Shown here piece after piece: positions 23,201-33,510 of a stretch of DNA of 64,000 nucleotides. Within the stretch, counting starts at the first letter, position 1; each line of letters starts with the position of its first letter. Source of the stretch: Watersipora subatra (lineage: Eukaryota; Bryozoa; Gymnolaemata; Cheilostomatida; Watersiporidae); assembly GCF_963576615.1 (NCBI RefSeq), contig NC_088709.1, forward strand, positions 75,622,538 through 75,686,537. The letters run 5' to 3'. The translations under genes were made by a program, and so were the position numbers. The notes beneath the pieces are model-generated. The model searched no databases, was not told where the DNA came from, and saw only the letters and a list, made by a program, of their open reading frames with translations.

Positions 23201-26200
23201 CTTTGACACAATTGATGATAAGGCTATTTCAGCGATATTTAAGTTTGTTTTTACCTGTGATATCAAATATTCAGTTATTTCTGATCTCTTTAAAAGCTCA
23301 ACATCAGCCCTAACGTGAGCGTGAGATTCACTGCGGAGTTCTCAGAGTTTATTGCATTCCACGTGTTGTTTCTTTTCTATTCATTGTGACAGCACATTCT
23401 TGTTACAAATTGGGCACAGACTTTTCAGCACATAATAACATTAACCATTGAACACATGCTATGGTATTCACATTAAAGAGGCTTCTACCTGATCGAATCG
23501 CCAGTTTTTTAACTCAGCTTTTGAGGATTCTGCTAGTGATATTCTCAGATAGTCTGTTTATTCTCATGAAATTTTTCATGAGCAGGCAATTCCTGTTAAT
23601 CAGTGATGAGCCATGATTTTTTGGCAGAAGCAACGGTTAACCCTCTAATTCCTAATACATCATTACATTTCACAATACACATGTTACAGTGTTACCACAT
23701 CGAGAGAGCACATCTTCTACACCCTCGAAGTGCCCAAGGACAATGTCGGGTCAGCATTGCCTTTTCTTACTGGAATGGCATTTAGCCCGTCTTTTCGGCC
23801 ATGGGAGATTTCAGACACAATGCCCAAGATGGAGTATGAACTTCTCTGTCTCACTGAGCAGCCGGAAAAACGTGAGAATTTATAGTTCTTGTGTAGAACA
23901 TTCAGAACATGTAGAGCTAGTCAGATCAAACACGAATTTGAATTTTTTCTATGAATACATTGATTTTAAGTTGACTATAGAGCGGGTATGAGTTTCATCA
24001 TTAAGTGGGTGTGGCCATTGAGTGGGCGTGGCCAGTGGGTGGTGGGGGCCATCGAGTAGGTGTGGCTATTGAGCGGGTGGGGGCAAATGTCAACATAGTT
24101 AATTTTCAGTTCATCTCAACTAATTTGTCACTAAATTGTAGGTGTGGTGGAAAATGCCCACGATGTGGCATTCAGGTCTTGTGGATTGGGCCGTTCCATC
24201 TATTCCCCCGTATTCCAGATGTCAGAGTTCTCTCCAGATATGCTCATGGAGTATGTAGGAAAGAACTTCACTGCAGATCGTGTTAGCTTTTCTGGCATGG
24301 GAGTTGATCGAGGCGCCCTCCTGGATCTAGTTGGAGGTCTCAAGCTTCAGTCTTCCTCACTGAAAAACCCACCTGCTCAATATTTCGGTGGGGAGAGTCG
24401 AGAGAGCAGTGAGCAGCTGAGTGCTTTTACTGTACTGGCAGGTGAAGGGGCAAGGTGAGTGACAGTTGACACTAAGATGCTGAAAGTAGGGTGATGGCAG
24501 GTGAACTGGCAAGGTGAGTGAGAGTTGACAGTAGGGTTCTACCAAGTAAAGGGGCAAGATTCACAGTTGACTGAAGGGTGAAGGCGGGTGAACTGGCAAG
24601 GAGAGTCACAGTTGACATTTGGGTGATGTTGGGTGAACTGGCACAGTTGGTGACAGTTGACAGAAGGGTGATGGCAGGTGAACTGGCAAGGTTAGTGACA
24701 GTTCATGGAAGGGTGATGGCAGGTGAACTGGCAAGGTTAGTGACAGTTGACAGCAGATGAACAGTGCAGTAGCATAAAGCAAGCCGATTTCTCTGTTTAT
24801 GGGGCCCAATTTAACCAAACACGCTTCATTGGCTTCCCATTTAGGATTGTTTTACATCAAAATTGCATTTCCCATTAGAAATTTTTACCTACACTAACAA
24901 ATCATCTTTTATTGTATTATTGGTTATTGCATTACTGCCCTATGGTTGTATGCATTATATTGCTGCCATGTAATTGTATGCATTATATTGCTGCCATATA
25001 ATTGTATACATTATATTGCTGCCATGTAATTGTATGCATTATATTGCTGCCATATAATTGTATGCATTATATTGCTGCCATGTAATTGTATACATTAAAT
25101 TTCTTACATGTATTGGTTATTACGAAAAATCGTCAACGACAACGGGGGCAATTTGAATGTTTCAACCCGTTTTCTATTCAACATCTTTGACCAATTCTGC
25201 CTGTCTCGTAAGACCAATTCTGCCTCGTAAGCGTACAAGCATTTTTTTTATCTAAAGTACGTTTTTTAAGTTCCGGTTTACGGTAAAATGATTAAAATCC
25301 ACCTTGCATTTTGAATAATTATTACAATTTGGGGAAGGTTTCTACTAAAATGGTGCCAACGAGTCAAACATTGCATGCTAAGTGCTGTAAACCTTAGATA
25401 ACTACATTTATGTCTCTTCCGGAATATTCCATATATTAGTTTTTGCTACGCCTTGTTTTTATTGCAGCTCAACTGGGGAGGACATGTGGGCCTTCGCCGC
25501 TCTTGAACAGCTCCTGGGGAGTGGGCCTCAGATCAAATGGTCATCCAACACTACATCCAACAGGTTGAACGCCGCAATCAGTCAGAAGACGCAGGAGCCA
25601 TTTAGCGTAAGGCCCTAATCGATGTTCTCAATCCCCTTAATTAGACAAGGTAGTAGTGGTAGCTCAGCTAACTAAGTAACAACATTCATCGTAACAACAT
25701 CGTTCAACGACTTCACCGTTATATATTATATATATATTATATATCATCTTTCATTAGCTATGTCTTTTACTTCTCATTTTCATCGTTCCATGCTTCAAAT
25801 GGGTTACAGCTTCTAGTCTAAGCTTCAAACCATAGAAACTGTAAAATCTGGATGTACCCCGGTGGCATTTCGTCTCGCTAAATTTGTGTGAAGGTTCTTG
25901 TTGTGAGTGTACTATTTGACATCATAGAAATGCTCACTCCTGATGGATTTGAGTCAATAGTACGTGGCTAAGCTCTCCCTGGCGAGAGTAAAAAAATTTT
26001 AACACCCGTTAGCGCACAACCACACTTGTCTCTGCTACAAAACGTTATGAAACTCACCACTGTTTCCGCTTTACTTTTTGCCTTTACATTTACTCTTACA
26101 TGTCAAGGTCGGGCTGCTTCTTAGACTTGACTCTTCTAGCTTCAAAAAGGTTTACTAGGCTTACAAGGTTTACAAGGCTTTACTAGAAGCGCCTGTCATT

Positions 26201-29200
26201 TTTGCTACCTCTGTCATAGAACCCTAACTATACATAGAAGTAAATTCTTTTGATGTCTTGTAATAGCAATAAGGAACACAAAAATAAGATCAGGCATCTT
26301 GGTTGAGTTAGTGCATGCAACTAGTTGACTACTCGTGGATTGAAAAGTGACCCTGACCCGAATGTGATTCTACTTTGACAAGTTTTGCTTTGAAGTACAT
26401 ATCACGAATCTTGGAAAGATCTAATGCAACCAGAATTGTCAAAATGATAAGGTGTGCATTTGTCGGCATTGGACAACTCCAAACCCATATGAAGCATGGA
26501 AACACAATGTTTGTCCCTGTTTAGGCCATTTCAGAATGTGTTGAATCACTGCAGAGTGTCTTCAACTGTATGAAATCTTAAAGCCTACTCAGTATTGGTG
26601 TCTTTTGTGATTCAATTTGAATTTGAATTTTTGAAACCCCAATTTTGAATTGTACATCTGCATACCGGCTGTCGTGCCTTCCTTACTACTATTTTTCATC
26701 TTCAGTTATTCACTTCATAAAACCCATGCGACATCAACATTAATCTGTGTTTATTCGCAATCACACTGCTGTTAAAATGAAAACTCTCTTTCTCAATTAT
26801 AGCGTCATTGTCATAAATTAATGAGATTTAAGGTAGGGCCACACGTATCGTGTAATTTCAACTAATCTGGGAAATTCCATTCGTACGAAATTTCTGACCT
26901 GCCACACGGAGTTTCCCCATCATGGATTCGTACGAAACTAACTTTCAACTAGCCAATCAGAACGCGGTGATAAATTGAAGCCGATTCCGTTTCTCTCACT
27001 CTTATTTTTTTCTGGATATGCGCCAAAGAAAACGACCTTCAACATTCAACTAACCTTTTCAACCGACCAATCAAACAACGATTCGTAGGAATTTCTGACG
27101 TTTCGTCCAATTCAGGATTCGTTCATCGTGCGCAACCAACGATGGACGAATTCGTCCAAATGTCAATTCGTACTAATCGTTTCGTTCAAATTTCGCCCAT
27201 TTCGTGAGAATTTTGTCTCGTGTGGCCCTACCTTTAGCCGATGTTATTCTCCGGTCATGCTTTACTCTTTGATTGCGCCAGAAGTTATAGTTGTATAGAA
27301 TCATTTTACTGAAATTTCCAAAGCTTTCAATTTAGATCGTCTGTGGTAAAACTATGATGTTACTCCGATATTACTATGATGTTACTCCGATATTACTATG
27401 ATGTTACTCCGATATTACTATGATGTTACTCCGATATTACTATGATGTTACTCCGATATTACTATGATGTTACTCCGATATTACTATGATGTTACTCCGA
27501 TATTACTATGATGTTACTCCGATATTACTATGTTGTTACTCCGATATTACTATGAGGTTACTCCAATATTACTCCGATATTACTATGATGTTACTCCGAT
27601 ATTACTATGATATTACTCCGATATTACTATGTTATTACTCCGATATTACTATGCTGTTCTCAAACCCTATTCACTGTATTACTTTTTGCTACCTTTCAGC
27701 AAGCTGTTGTTTTTGCTTTTTCACTCTTCTGTCCGCAAATGTTCCTCTAGAAATTTAGGCGTCAACTCAGTGCATTTCAATATTATGAGCGTTAAGAAGT
27801 AGCATAGAGTATGGCATGTGATATCCAGTAGGAACGGAAGACTACACATACAATAACCTCAGTTAGATCTTTTTCAATAAATACTTATTTTAGGTTCAGT
27901 CGTTCAATGTCAACTACTCCGACAGTGGGCTGTTTGGCATCACAGCTGTGACAGTGCCGGAGAGTAGTGAGCTCGTTATCAAGACAGCAGCTGATCAGCT
28001 AAAGGAATTGGCCTCCAAATCAGTTGACGCAGCAAGCTTACAGGCTGCCAAGTGAGTCAGCTGTTAGCAGTAGTAGTCACATTTTACTATCAAGTTCAGC
28101 GGCTGTTTTTGGTGCCGTATTGATGGTCACTGTCATTGTGCTTCTATTGAGAAAGACTTCACAACTAACACTTGGAAGTTTAATGGAAGACTAAAAAGAA
28201 TAGCTGTGTCAATGGAACTAAGATTGTAAAAACCTTATGTCATATGTTTAATGTCTCTCACACGGATGACCAAACTCATAAATGACTGCAGGCTTATGTA
28301 GTGGTTTTTAATATAAAAACGCCAACATCATGTAAAAGCAGATAACTCTTAAGACCACTTTTGCTATTGGATGGCTAGAAAACTACTAGTCTAACAAACT
28401 GATCTACTAGTATGTACAAATCTGAGTCTTAGTTTACTACAATTACTCGCAACACTTAGAACCTCACAGTAGTCCTGTTCTCTACAAAATTCATAGAGAG
28501 AGTAGAGAACCATAAGACTTTAGTTTAACAGTACTTTGTTCCCATAGATCTATTATATGCTTGTCTGACTTGATTTGAAATGTATTCTAAATTCTTTCGG
28601 TCTGCTGACCACTGGTAACTTGGTTACAGCTAACTTAGTAGGGTGGAAAAACTCCTTACATTGAGACTATGGAAGTCTGAATAGGATCTTTCACTTCAGT
28701 TGTTCATAAAATGCGTTGCATCATTTGTTCATATGTTTGACTTCATTTCTCTATAAAATGTTCCATATCACTTGTCCATAGAATGTTCCATATCACTGGT
28801 CCATAGAATGTTCCATATCACTCATTCATAGAATGTTCCATATCACTCGTCCATAGAATGTTCCATATCATTCGTCCATACAATGCTGAATATGAAGAAC
28901 ATCGTGGTTAGGATTTCATTGGTCGGTTTTACTTTCAGAAACCGAGTCAAGGCAACAGTAGCCTTCCAGAATGAGTGCCCAAGTGACGCGATGGTCTCCA
29001 GAGCCGTAGAACTGCTAAATACTGGTAAACTAGCAGACACGACAAGCACAATGGCTGCTATTGACAGCGTAACGGCATCCGCTGTTCAAAATGTAAGAGG
29101 TTTTAATCAATTCATTTGCATTAATAAGAGGGAGTTGCTCTCCCCATTTGAACGCACGCAGTACATTTGAAAGTTGGTGCACGTGTTTCCTAATCCGTTC

Positions 29201-32200
29201 CCTACTTGTTGGAGTTGCCTATCATAAGCGCTGGTCAGTTTATTGCTCAAATTTATAGGCCATTCTGTTATGTCTAATGTCACATTGAAAGACTTCATTG
29301 ATACAGTCTTACCTCGTATGTTAATTTACTCGTGTCTCAAGGCACTATTTTTTATATAAAATAACTATATAGAAATTAATTTGTTACCATGCTATGAAAA
29401 ACAACATAAAGCAGGGTATTACAATAGCAAAATATGTGTTTAATAATTATTATTTGTAATTCAGTACTTATGTTAACAAAGTAAAAAATACCTATTTGTT
29501 GTTAAAATCTGCAATAAAATGCAACATTACTGTGTACACTACTGTAAGTTTTTACCTCCGAGACAGATGTGGTGGCTAACGGTGGTGGGAAAGAGACTTA
29601 ATAACAACACATTCGATACACTAAACCCTTGCAATGCTACGTAACAAAAACGTTGAATATAACTTAAAGGTTGACTTGCAACAAAATTCACATTACAGTT
29701 ATTTGATATGAAAAGATTCACCATGTCTTACTCTGTTGTGTTGTAGGTGTAAAATATGTGGGAATGTGATTACAAGCTCTTAAAAGCTCAAAAACGAACA
29801 GTTAATTGCAGCCACACGAGACCGCCGTAGTTTGGATTCTCTTTCCAAAACAGCTCAAATGTGACGTAGTTGTTACAAGATGGTTTCCGTTTACACTTTC
29901 ATGCAACCTTATTCGTCGAAATATTTCACAAATATACTTCACGCATTCAATAAAACCATGTCTATTGTTCTTACGCGTCTGTTTTATCATCATTTTAATG
30001 CTGTGGCTTTTATCAGTGATATCTTATAACTTACCGTAAAAATTCGGTTAATTTTTTAGCCTTAGCTTGAAGGAGTACATATCATTGTCTGATAATCATG
30101 ACGAGCCTGTTGGTCATTTGTGATAATCGAAAAGTGCTGCAGAAATTATTTGCGAAGTATTGGGTCACATGATCAGATTACGACTTGTTGATTAGACCAA
30201 ACCGAAACAAAACTGTAAAGTAGCGAGCATCTATATTTGATACGAGGTCTTCGGTAAAACCCGATGTGTTTGTCATAAACTAGTGCTACGATACGTTTTA
30301 TATTGAGCTTTTTATTGCCCTTTCAATTCACGTGAGAACATCACGTGACAAGACAATAACCAAATTTCATGACTACGTCAGAGAAATAAAGAGATTCCAA
30401 TTTACGGCGGCTTTTCGTTTTTGAGCTTTTAAGAGCTTGTAATCACATTTCCACATATGTGGCACCTACAACACAACAGGGTAAGATATGGTGAATCTTC
30501 TGATACCAAATAACTGTAATGTGAATTTGGTTGCAAGTCAACCTTTAAATAAATTTATCTTACTAAACACACACTTGAAAACTAAGTTTTAATCTTTTAC
30601 TAAACTTCAATTTTGTCGTATTAATTTTTTACTCTCCGCTTCCGGTTTGTTGCTTTTTGTCTCGCGTTCACCATAACTTTTAGTCAACCTTATAAAACTT
30701 TTTTCAAACTGATTCGAGGAGACAGACCGAGCGACACTGCTCTCGAATGTGCAGCCATCAGCGTTTGTTCCACAACAAATCACTATGCCTTTTTAGGTAT
30801 CCCGACTGAGATGAAATCAGCTTAGATTGTATTATCAACAAGCATTTAATACTTCATATTAACCAGTACAAAGGTTAATGTTGAAAGATTACTGCAATAT
30901 ACTTTGAGTAGAAACCAGAAGTGTTCTTATTAACTTTGAATGTTTTGTTGTGAACCAGTATAAATTTTAGCATTCAATATAATCTTAGATCAATTAGAAT
31001 GAGCACTCAGGTAGCTCTTTGTAGTTTTATTATCATTCCTGGTCTTGGTAGGAGTTTAGTGCCCTTTCTTTGGAATACTTTCTCTAGAAGAATTTCTTGC
31101 TTTTTGATCGCTAGTAGCATTGAAGTTCTGCTGCCCGAATTTTTTATGATGTGAAGAAGTTAAAAATAGGGTTGTTTGACAAATGCAGTTCGAGGCTGTT
31201 TAATAGAAGCAATTTATCATTGGGCTTATCTGCTCATTGAGCAGTAGTGTACACAGTCACTTCTCAACTTACGAATGACTTAAGTTTCGAACAGCCGTTC
31301 ATTAAACGAATTTGTCCTTAAGTTGTGTTAAGTTATTTTGTACGGAGCGCATGTTCAAGTATTATATAAGTATGTTTAAGGCTTGGATAAGTAACCTATA
31401 TTAGTTTGCACTGCATTTAAATAAGACTAAATAATAATAAAACAATATGCTCTTTAGTGGTGTGTACAAGCTTCTTTATTATTGCCACTTTTAGTTCAAT
31501 TGAAATGGCTTGCCTCTTTTAGTTCAAATGATATGTTTTGCCTCTTTTTTACACTTTCTCTATCCCTAGAAGCCTTTCACTTTTCACCAACCGTATTGAA
31601 TAATGAATGCACAAAATATTAAACGTTAAAATTAAGTAATTTTATGTAAACTATTAAAATCTAATTATATTAAATTTTTGACACACGCACAACACCGTTC
31701 CTATCTATTGTTGTTCGTAACACGAATGCTCGCGAGTAGGGTAATATTTATGGTTATATTCCCTTTAGTTCTAACCCTTAACTCTTCATTTTATTGCTGG
31801 GCTGACTGATGGCTGCCCTATAACCAAGGATTTGTTTTAAGTAAAGCATGCTATTTGTCCTACGCTTTCATGTTATACACAAGAAATAATCATTACCGAT
31901 AGCCGGTGCTGACAGCCCTGCTCTACCAAATTTGTACAGCACAACGATGTGTATTACAAACTGTGTGCTTAACAGGTTGTAAATAAGTTCTTGCAATTTA
32001 CCAATCGTTTTCATCTAACAGCCTGACTTAGATTTAAGGCAGACTATTTAATATTTAATTTATAGCATGATTTGTAAATACATGTAATATAATAATATAA
32101 CTAATATTATATCTTTGACAAAGATTGAGATTTACGTGGCAATAGCTCAGCTGATCTTTGATATAGAGAGCTGTTGTGAGCTATAACTACCCTTTGCTAT

Positions 32201-32477
32201 AGAGAGCTGTTGTGAGCTATAACTACCCTTTGCTATAGAGAGCTGTTGTGAGCTATAACCACCCTTTGCTATAGAGAGCTGTTGTGAGCTATAACTACGT
32301 TTTGCTATAGACAGCTGTCATCTGTCATGAGTACCCTTCTATGTTGCCTCTTAACTGTCCATATTGTTACTCTTTGACCTTCTCTATTTGCAGGCTGCCA
32401 AGAAAGTTCTGTCTAGTAGGATAAGCATGGCTTCTATCGGTGAAATACACAACGTCCCATATGTAGATCAGCTATAG
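17226..32477 (+). CDS. UQCRC2: Cytochrome b-c1 complex subunit 2, mitochondrial (core protein 2)
   Basis: Nine exons (17226-17258, 18338-18409, 18909-19123, 23690-23871, 24142-24454, 25468-25606, 27894-28051, 28939-29092, 32394-32477) splice in frame to 449 residues; the human protein has 453. The N-terminus MAQRVISRVLQKRFYG is basic and suits a mitochondrial presequence. Family landmarks are AVKAGSRYEEP (human IKAGSRYED), VTTSREHIFYTLE, VVENAHDVAFR, WSSNTTSNRLNAAISQ, YSDSGLFGI and the end VPYVDQL (human TPFVDEL). It belongs to the M16 (insulinase-like) fold, but the zinc site is degenerate (GAAHCLRV replaces HxxEH), as in core 2 proteins, so it is structural in complex III of the inner membrane. 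Introns 3 and 8 (4.6 and 3.3 kb) are full of repeats. It shares a promoter region with the nucleolin-like gene. Confidence 0.96.
17517..17900. mobile_element. hAT-like MITE in UQCRC2 intron 1
   Basis: The left end CATACCTGCCAACTCTC and the right end GGTTGGCAGGTCTGAC are imperfect inverted copies sharing ACCTGCCAAC. Flanks are AGTAGGAG (17509-17516) and TGTAGGAG (17901-17908), seven of eight bases matching, which suits an hAT target duplication. No coding content is seen. Confidence 0.65.
19196..19649. mobile_element. MITE with TA target site in UQCRC2 intron 3
   Basis: CCCTACAGCATGAAATTATT at the left and its near reverse complement at the right (ending CACCCTGTAGGG) bound 454 bp flanked by TA dinucleotides. 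The inner region holds short TTCGCGG-type inverted motifs (19212-19310). Mariner-like TA targeting is the simplest reading. A minisatellite starts at its right edge. Confidence 0.6.
19652..19990. repeat. 37-bp minisatellite, about 9 copies
   Basis: Tandem units with core GTGATACCATAGTGAATATC abut the MITE that ends at 19649. The unit length is the same as that of the unrelated array at 20462-21091. Confidence 0.9.
20085..20410. mobile_element. Truncated long-TIR TTAA MITE
   Basis: This matches the right half of the 29668-30544 element in the same orientation, ending ...CAAGTCAACCT followed by TTAA (20411-20414). The left half is missing. Confidence 0.7.
20462..21091. repeat. 37-bp minisatellite, about 17 near-identical copies
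   Basis: Units with core GCCAAGGTTTGTTAACCAGT repeat about 17 times with almost no variation, except ATTATTAG versus ATTGTTAG in a few early copies. The high homogeneity suggests recent expansion. It lies in UQCRC2 intron 3. Confidence 0.95.
21092..22019. other. Unassigned intron 3 sequence
   Basis: AT-rich intronic DNA between two repeat arrays of UQCRC2. No exon-like ORF or inverted-repeat element was noticed. Confidence 0.4.
22020..23045. repeat. 20-bp minisatellite interrupted by a fold-back element
   Basis: About six copies of the CCTACATCTGTGTTTCATGG unit lie at 22020-22134, and about twelve more at 22803-23045, in the same orientation. The two blocks are one array split by the fold-back insertion at 22135-22802. 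The repeat is readable as a long ORF (PTCVFHGLH-type repeats), but this is only because the period and sequence lack stops in one frame. Confidence 0.9.
22135..22802. mobile_element. Fold-back element with about 270-bp inverted arms
   Basis: The left arm (22135-22410) and right arm (22538-22802) are near-identical inverted copies with about 127 bp between them. The outer ends are TGTCTTGACAAACTGTTG and its inverse. Both arms are open in one frame (containing SISAADASGAVRLVT), probably by chance. The insertion point is inside the 20-bp minisatellite. I do not recognise the family. Confidence 0.8.
24440..24745. repeat. Minisatellite derived from the exon 5 / intron 5 splice donor
   Basis: About seven degenerate units of roughly 40 bp carry the core GGCAGGTGAACTGGCAAGGT followed by GTGACAGTTGACAG. 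The first unit includes the last bases of UQCRC2 exon 5 and its donor (GGGGCAAG|GTGAGT at 24447-24460). The second keeps a perfect GGCAAG|GTGAGT at about 24507-24518, and later ones have changed donors. Confidence 0.85.
24945..25090. repeat. 28-bp minisatellite, about 5 copies
   Basis: Tandem units with core TGCATTATATTGCTGCCATG in UQCRC2 intron 5. Confidence 0.9.
25607..26830. other. Intron 6 of UQCRC2, left part
   Basis: A short TA-rich stretch lies near 25725-25750. Otherwise I see no exon or repeat structure before the MITE at 26831. Confidence 0.4.
26831..27233. mobile_element. 403-bp MITE, TIR AGGTAGGGCCACACG, TTA target
   Basis: Fifteen-base perfect terminal inverted repeats (AGGTAGGGCCACACG) enclose a non-coding segment. 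TTA occurs on both sides (26828-26830 and 27234-27236), which fits PIF/Harbinger-type 3-bp duplications. The TIR core GGNNNGGNCACACG is shared with the element at 10393-11207. Confidence 0.75.
27352..27652. repeat. 22-bp minisatellite, about 13 copies
   Basis: Units with core GATGTTACTCCGATATTACT lie in UQCRC2 intron 6, with minor variants towards the right end. Confidence 0.95.
28745..28880. repeat. 25-bp minisatellite, about 5 copies
   Basis: Units with core CATAGAATGTTCCATATCAC in UQCRC2 intron 7, ending about 60 bp before exon 8. Confidence 0.9.
29668..30544. mobile_element. 877-bp MITE with about 130-bp TIRs and TTAA target
   Basis: The termini AGGTTGACTTGCAAC... are inverted copies for about 130 bp with few mismatches. 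TTAA lies immediately outside both ends (29664-29667 and 30545-30548), the target preference of piggyBac and Kolobok elements. No transposase is encoded. Partial relatives are at 13413-13850 and 20085-20410, so this is a family reference copy. It lies in UQCRC2 intron 8. Confidence 0.8.
30549..32145. other. Unassigned right part of UQCRC2 intron 8
   Basis: AT-rich intronic DNA. Near 31253-31330 there is a CAGTCACTTCTCAACTTACG stretch that looks like a Tc1/pogo-type end, but I found no partner end. Confidence 0.35.
32146..32330. repeat. 36-bp minisatellite, about 4.5 copies
   Basis: Units with core GCTATAGAGAGCTGTTGTGA end about 60 bp before the last exon of UQCRC2. Confidence 0.9.
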
Positions 32478-32683
32478 GATCTCTAGCTTTCAGAATAGTT
32501 GCACTGCAGGCCAAGGCAGTGGCCGTAACATGGTGTTGCTCAAACCTTAAAACAGCATGGAAGCATTGAACTGCACACACTAGACATAGTAATATATTGT
32601 CTGATTGAGTAATATTAACTGTGTTCTCAAAGTGTTTGTGAATCCTTGTCATACAAAGGCTATTAATTTTCTGTTTTTTGTAA

Positions 32684-32689
32684 AATAAA
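32684..32689 (+). promoter_or_regulatory. Poly(A) signal AATAAA of UQCRC2
   Basis: A canonical AATAAA lies 207 bp after the stop codon of UQCRC2 in the right orientation. It is the first good signal downstream. Confidence 0.65.
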
Positions 32690-33510
32690 TAATTTATATA
32701 TGTTATGTCTAAGATATCTTTATGCCTGAGAGACATCTCTGTTTGTGATAGCTTTAATATTTGCCTCTAGTTTTTGTCGAGGTGTGATCAAACCACAACT
32801 CTTACCTGCATTCCTAAAAAACTGGCAAAACAGCCTGCAAAGGTGACTTGACAGCTGAAAGCAAGTGCATACAAGTGTCATTACTGACACTATCTGCTTG
32901 ACAGTTCTTATCAAAGGCCTGGTATTCATTGAAAACGTGGTGAATGACTTCTGTATTGGTTACACAGCAGATAACATGTCACCAGGTATATTGTGAAGTC
33001 CAATCATCAAATTATATGAACACCATTTGGAAACATGGATGAAACAAGGAAGCATATAATCATGGATGACTGTATTGGAATGTAAACACCTGTATATAAT
33101 CATAATGGCTTCAAACGTATTGCGTAGTTGTCAAAAGGCACCAAGGGTAAAAGGTGTAATGAGTGCTGACAGTATCGACTCCTATAGAGCCTATACATAC
33201 GTGACAGAAAACAGCACTGCTTTAGTAGAGCACTAACTTTTAGAACACCGACATAGTAAAATATAGAACAGATTAAAAGATATTTCTCGGCCTTACTCGA
33301 AGTGGCGAAAAAAAATGGTTACAAATTTCCAGAGCTAGCAGAAACTATGTTATCCTGTAATATATATCAGCGTAGGAGATCATAGAAATATAGACGAGTC
33401 AGAATACACCAGATAAACCAATACACGATAAAATAATGGCAAGTCAAAGAAGAATATGTGTGTCTATATTCTAAAAGCAAATTTGATCTTGAGCGAATAG
33501 AGGGAGGTGA
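32690..33510. other. Tail-to-tail intergenic region
   Basis: UQCRC2 (plus) and the GalNAc-transferase gene (minus) converge here. No coding exon or repeat was found. The 3' UTR of the transferase must lie in this interval, but no clear AATAAA was identified on the minus strand. Confidence 0.5.

Noticed and set aside
31253-31720. Tc1/pogo-like end CAGTCACTTCTCAACTTACG
   Set aside because: No matching inverted end or TA duplication was found.
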